A stretch of DNA of 7,037 bases, from positions 1-7,037 of the forward strand of contig USGM01000135.1 of NCBI GenBank assembly GCA_900554205.1, given 5' to 3'. Position numbers and translations under genes: made by a program. Position 1 is the stretch's first letter, and every line of letters begins with the position of its first letter. A model generated the notes under the pieces. It ran no database searches and was not told the origin of the DNA. It worked only from the letters and a program-made list of their open reading frames with translations. Origin of the DNA: an uncultured Lachnospiraceae bacterium. GTDB taxonomy: Bacteria > Bacillota > Clostridia > Lachnospirales > Lachnospiraceae. Positions 5,488 to 7,037 of the stretch are shown piece by piece.

Positions 5488-6888
5488 ATGGCAAAGGGCA
5501 AGGCGGCGACAGTTTTTTTCTGCCAGAATTGTGGATATGAATCTTCAAAGTGGATGGGACAGTGTCCGGGATGTAAGGAATGGAATTCGTTTGTCGAGGA
5601 GACTGTGAGCAAGACAACACCACACATGGGAGGAGCATCCGCATCGACGGGCAGAAGAAGCAGCAGCCTTGCCCCGAGTACTCTTGCGGATATTTCCATC
5701 AGTGAGGAGAGCAGGATCGTCACAGGCATCGGTGAGCTGGATCGGGTGCTGGGCGGCGGTATCGTACAGGGCTCGCTGACGCTGGTGGGCGGTGATCCGG
5801 GAATCGGGAAGTCAACGCTGTTGTTGCAGGTATGCCGGAATCTTTCGGGAGCGGGGCACAAGGTGCTGTACATATCCGGCGAGGAGTCTCTGGCGCAGAT
5901 CAAAATGCGCGCCGACCGGCTCGGAGAGTTCACAAGAGAGATGCAGCTTTTATGCGAGACGAATCTGGACGAGATTACGGAGGTCATTCGGAGCTGTAAG
6001 CCCGAGGCGGTCGTGATTGATTCGATCCAGACAATGTATAATGAGAATGTTTCTGCGGCGCCGGGCAGTGTGTCACAGGTTCGGGAATCCACAGGGATCT
6101 TATTACAGCTGGCAAAAGGACTTGGTGTTTCCGTATTCATTGTAGGTCATGTGACGAAGGAGGGCACTGTTGCAGGTCCTCGTGTTCTGGAGCATATGGT
6201 GGATACTGTGCTCTACTTTGAGGGGGACAGACACGCTTCCTACCGTATTCTGCGCGGAGTAAAGAATCGTTTCGGCTCCACGAATGAGATCGGTGTCTTT
6301 GAGATGCGGGAGCAAGGGCTTGTCGAGGTACAGAATCCTTCAGAATATATGCTGAACGGCAGACCGGAGAATGCGAGCGGTTCCGTCGTGGCGTGTACAA
6401 TGGAGGGAACCAGACCGCTTCTAGTGGAGATTCAGGCGCTTGTCTGTCAGAGTAATTTCGGCATTCCGAGGCGGCAGACCACGGGAACAGATTTTAACAG
6501 AGTTAACCTCCTCATGGCGGTTCTGGAGAAGCGTTCCGGGCTGCAGCTTGCAAGCTGTGATGCCTACGTTAATATCACGGGCGGCATAAAGATTATGGAA
6601 CCGGCGATCGATCTCGGAATCGTGCTGGCTATCGTGTCCAGCTTCCGCAATCGGGCGATGAGCCCGAAGCTGGTCGCCTTTGGCGAGGTCGGCTTAAGCG
6701 GTGAGGTCCGTGCGGTCAGCATGGCGAGACAGAGGGTGGCAGAGGCGGAGAAGCTGGGCTTTACTACCTGCATTGTCCCTTATGTCTGTGCGGAGGACTG
6801 CCGGAAGAACAGCGGAATCAAGGTAATCGGAGTCAGAACCGTTCAGGACGCGATCAACGTTGTGATGAACGCGGAAGAAGAGATATAA
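5488..6888 (+). CDS. radA: DNA repair protein RadA (Sms)
   Basis: RadA is a RecA-like ATPase that helps process recombination intermediates and drives branch migration during DNA repair and, in some species, transformation. The 466-residue length is normal (about 450-460). A four-cysteine zinc finger lies at C12-x2-C15 and C26-x2-C29. Walker A GDPGIGKS spans 102-109 with K108, Walker B-like AVVIDSIQT spans 174-182, and the RadA-specific KNRFG motif spans 259-263. The C-terminal Lon-protease-like domain (about 290-466) includes NITGGIKIMEPAIDLGIVLA and the following FGEVGLSGEVRAV. All diagnostic motifs are intact. The start at 5488 is preceded by an AGAGGT-type ribosome binding site. The clpC-radA pairing is common in Firmicutes, but disA, which often follows radA, is not the next gene here. 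No clear terminator is visible in the AT-rich bases after the stop. Confidence 0.97.
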   Translation: MAKGKAATVFFCQNCGYESSKWMGQCPGCKEWNSFVEETVSKTTPHMGGASASTGRRSSSLAPSTLADISISEESRIVTGIGELDRVLGGGIVQGSLTLVGGDPGIGKSTLLLQVCRNLSGAGHKVLYISGEESLAQIKMRADRLGEFTREMQLLCETNLDEITEVIRSCKPEAVVIDSIQTMYNENVSAAPGSVSQVRESTGILLQLAKGLGVSVFIVGHVTKEGTVAGPRVLEHMVDTVLYFEGDRHASYRILRGVKNRFGSTNEIGVFEMREQGLVEVQNPSEYMLNGRPENASGSVVACTMEGTRPLLVEIQALVCQSNFGIPRRQTTGTDFNRVNLLMAVLEKRSGLQLASCDAYVNITGGIKIMEPAIDLGIVLAIVSSFRNRAMSPKLVAFGEVGLSGEVRAVSMARQRVAEAEKLGFTTCIVPYVCAEDCRKNSGIKVIGVRTVQDAINVVMNAEEEI

Positions 6889-6911
6889 AGCATAAAAAAA
6901 TAAAATTTTGC

Positions 6912-6941
6912 TTGCTAAACAGGAATGACTTGTGGTATAAT
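6912..6941 (+). promoter_or_regulatory. Extended -10 promoter for the tRNA-Trp gene
   Basis: TATAAT (6936-6941) is preceded by TGG, giving an extended -10 (TGnTATAAT). TTGCTA (6912-6917), four of six matches to the -35 consensus, lies 18 bases upstream. The predicted start near 6948 leaves a leader of about 37 bases before the mature tRNA. The bases between the radA stop and this promoter are A/T-rich runs with no GC-rich hairpin. Confidence 0.78.
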
Positions 6942-6984
6942 CTATTTCGTTGGTGATGCATCGGTAATCTGGTGCAGATACAAT

Positions 6985-7037
6985 AGGGGAATAGTACAGC
7001 GGTAGTGCGGCGGTCTCCAAAACCGTTAACGGGGGTT
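6985..7037 (+). tRNA. tRNA-Trp (anticodon CCA), cut off by the window end
   Basis: The acceptor strand AGGGGAA (6985-6991) is followed by TA. The D stem GTAC (6994-6997) pairs with GTGC (7005-7008) around AGCGGTA. The anticodon stem GCGGT (7010-7014) pairs with ACCGT (7022-7026) around the loop CTCCAAA, with anticodon CCA at 7017-7019, which reads UGG. A five-base variable loop TAACG and the 5' T stem GGGGT (7032-7036) follow. The 3' T stem and acceptor strand lie beyond the window. In many Firmicutes tRNA-Trp is close to secE-nusG, so those genes may follow. Confidence 0.93.

Noticed and set aside
5325..6140. A 271-codon open frame on the minus strand across the 137-residue gene and radA
   Set aside because: It runs antisense to radA, which has all its motifs, and overlaps two real genes. 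Its Ser/Pro/Leu-rich product has no domain I recognise.

Overview
The window looks like ordinary chromosomal core sequence from a Gram-positive Firmicute (Bacillota), most likely a Clostridia member of the Lachnospiraceae type. This is inferred from the strong AGGAGG-type ribosome binding sites, the sigma-A style promoters, the roughly balanced GC content, a full-length ClpC and the clpC-radA neighbourhood. I cannot name a genus. Every protein gene is on the + strand, and no gene-free stretch exceeds 300 bases.

Region 1 (1-2016): the last codons of an unidentified gene are followed by a small zinc-ribbon/helix-turn-helix protein. Twenty bases later comes a membrane protein with two extracellular SH3b domains, one membrane helix and a cytoplasmic tail built from 12-residue RPAGAPQNGGQA-type repeats ending in an acidic stretch. 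A weak intrinsic terminator closes the unit.

Region 2 (2031-4936): a consensus-like promoter, overlapped by a perfect 9+9 bp inverted repeat, drives a short YtrA-type GntR repressor. Fifteen bases downstream is clpC, the Hsp100 unfoldase that feeds ClpP. In Bacillus this position upstream of clpC holds ctsR-mcsA-mcsB. Here those genes are absent and no CtsR or CIRCE box is visible, so the GntR protein is a good candidate for the operon's regulator.

Region 3 (4937-6888): a possible internal promoter and a strong hairpin near the expected 5' end of its transcript precede a 137-residue soluble protein of unknown function. radA (sms), a recombination and DNA repair ATPase, follows 11 bases later. 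clpC, the unknown gene and radA may be partly co-transcribed, because I see no terminator between them.

Region 4 (6889-7037): an extended -10 promoter leads into a tRNA-Trp gene (anticodon CCA) that the window edge cuts off in the T arm.

I found no mobile element, CRISPR array, toxin-antitoxin pair or defence system. The most interesting feature is the apparent swap of heat-shock control at clpC for a GntR repressor with its own palindromic operator.
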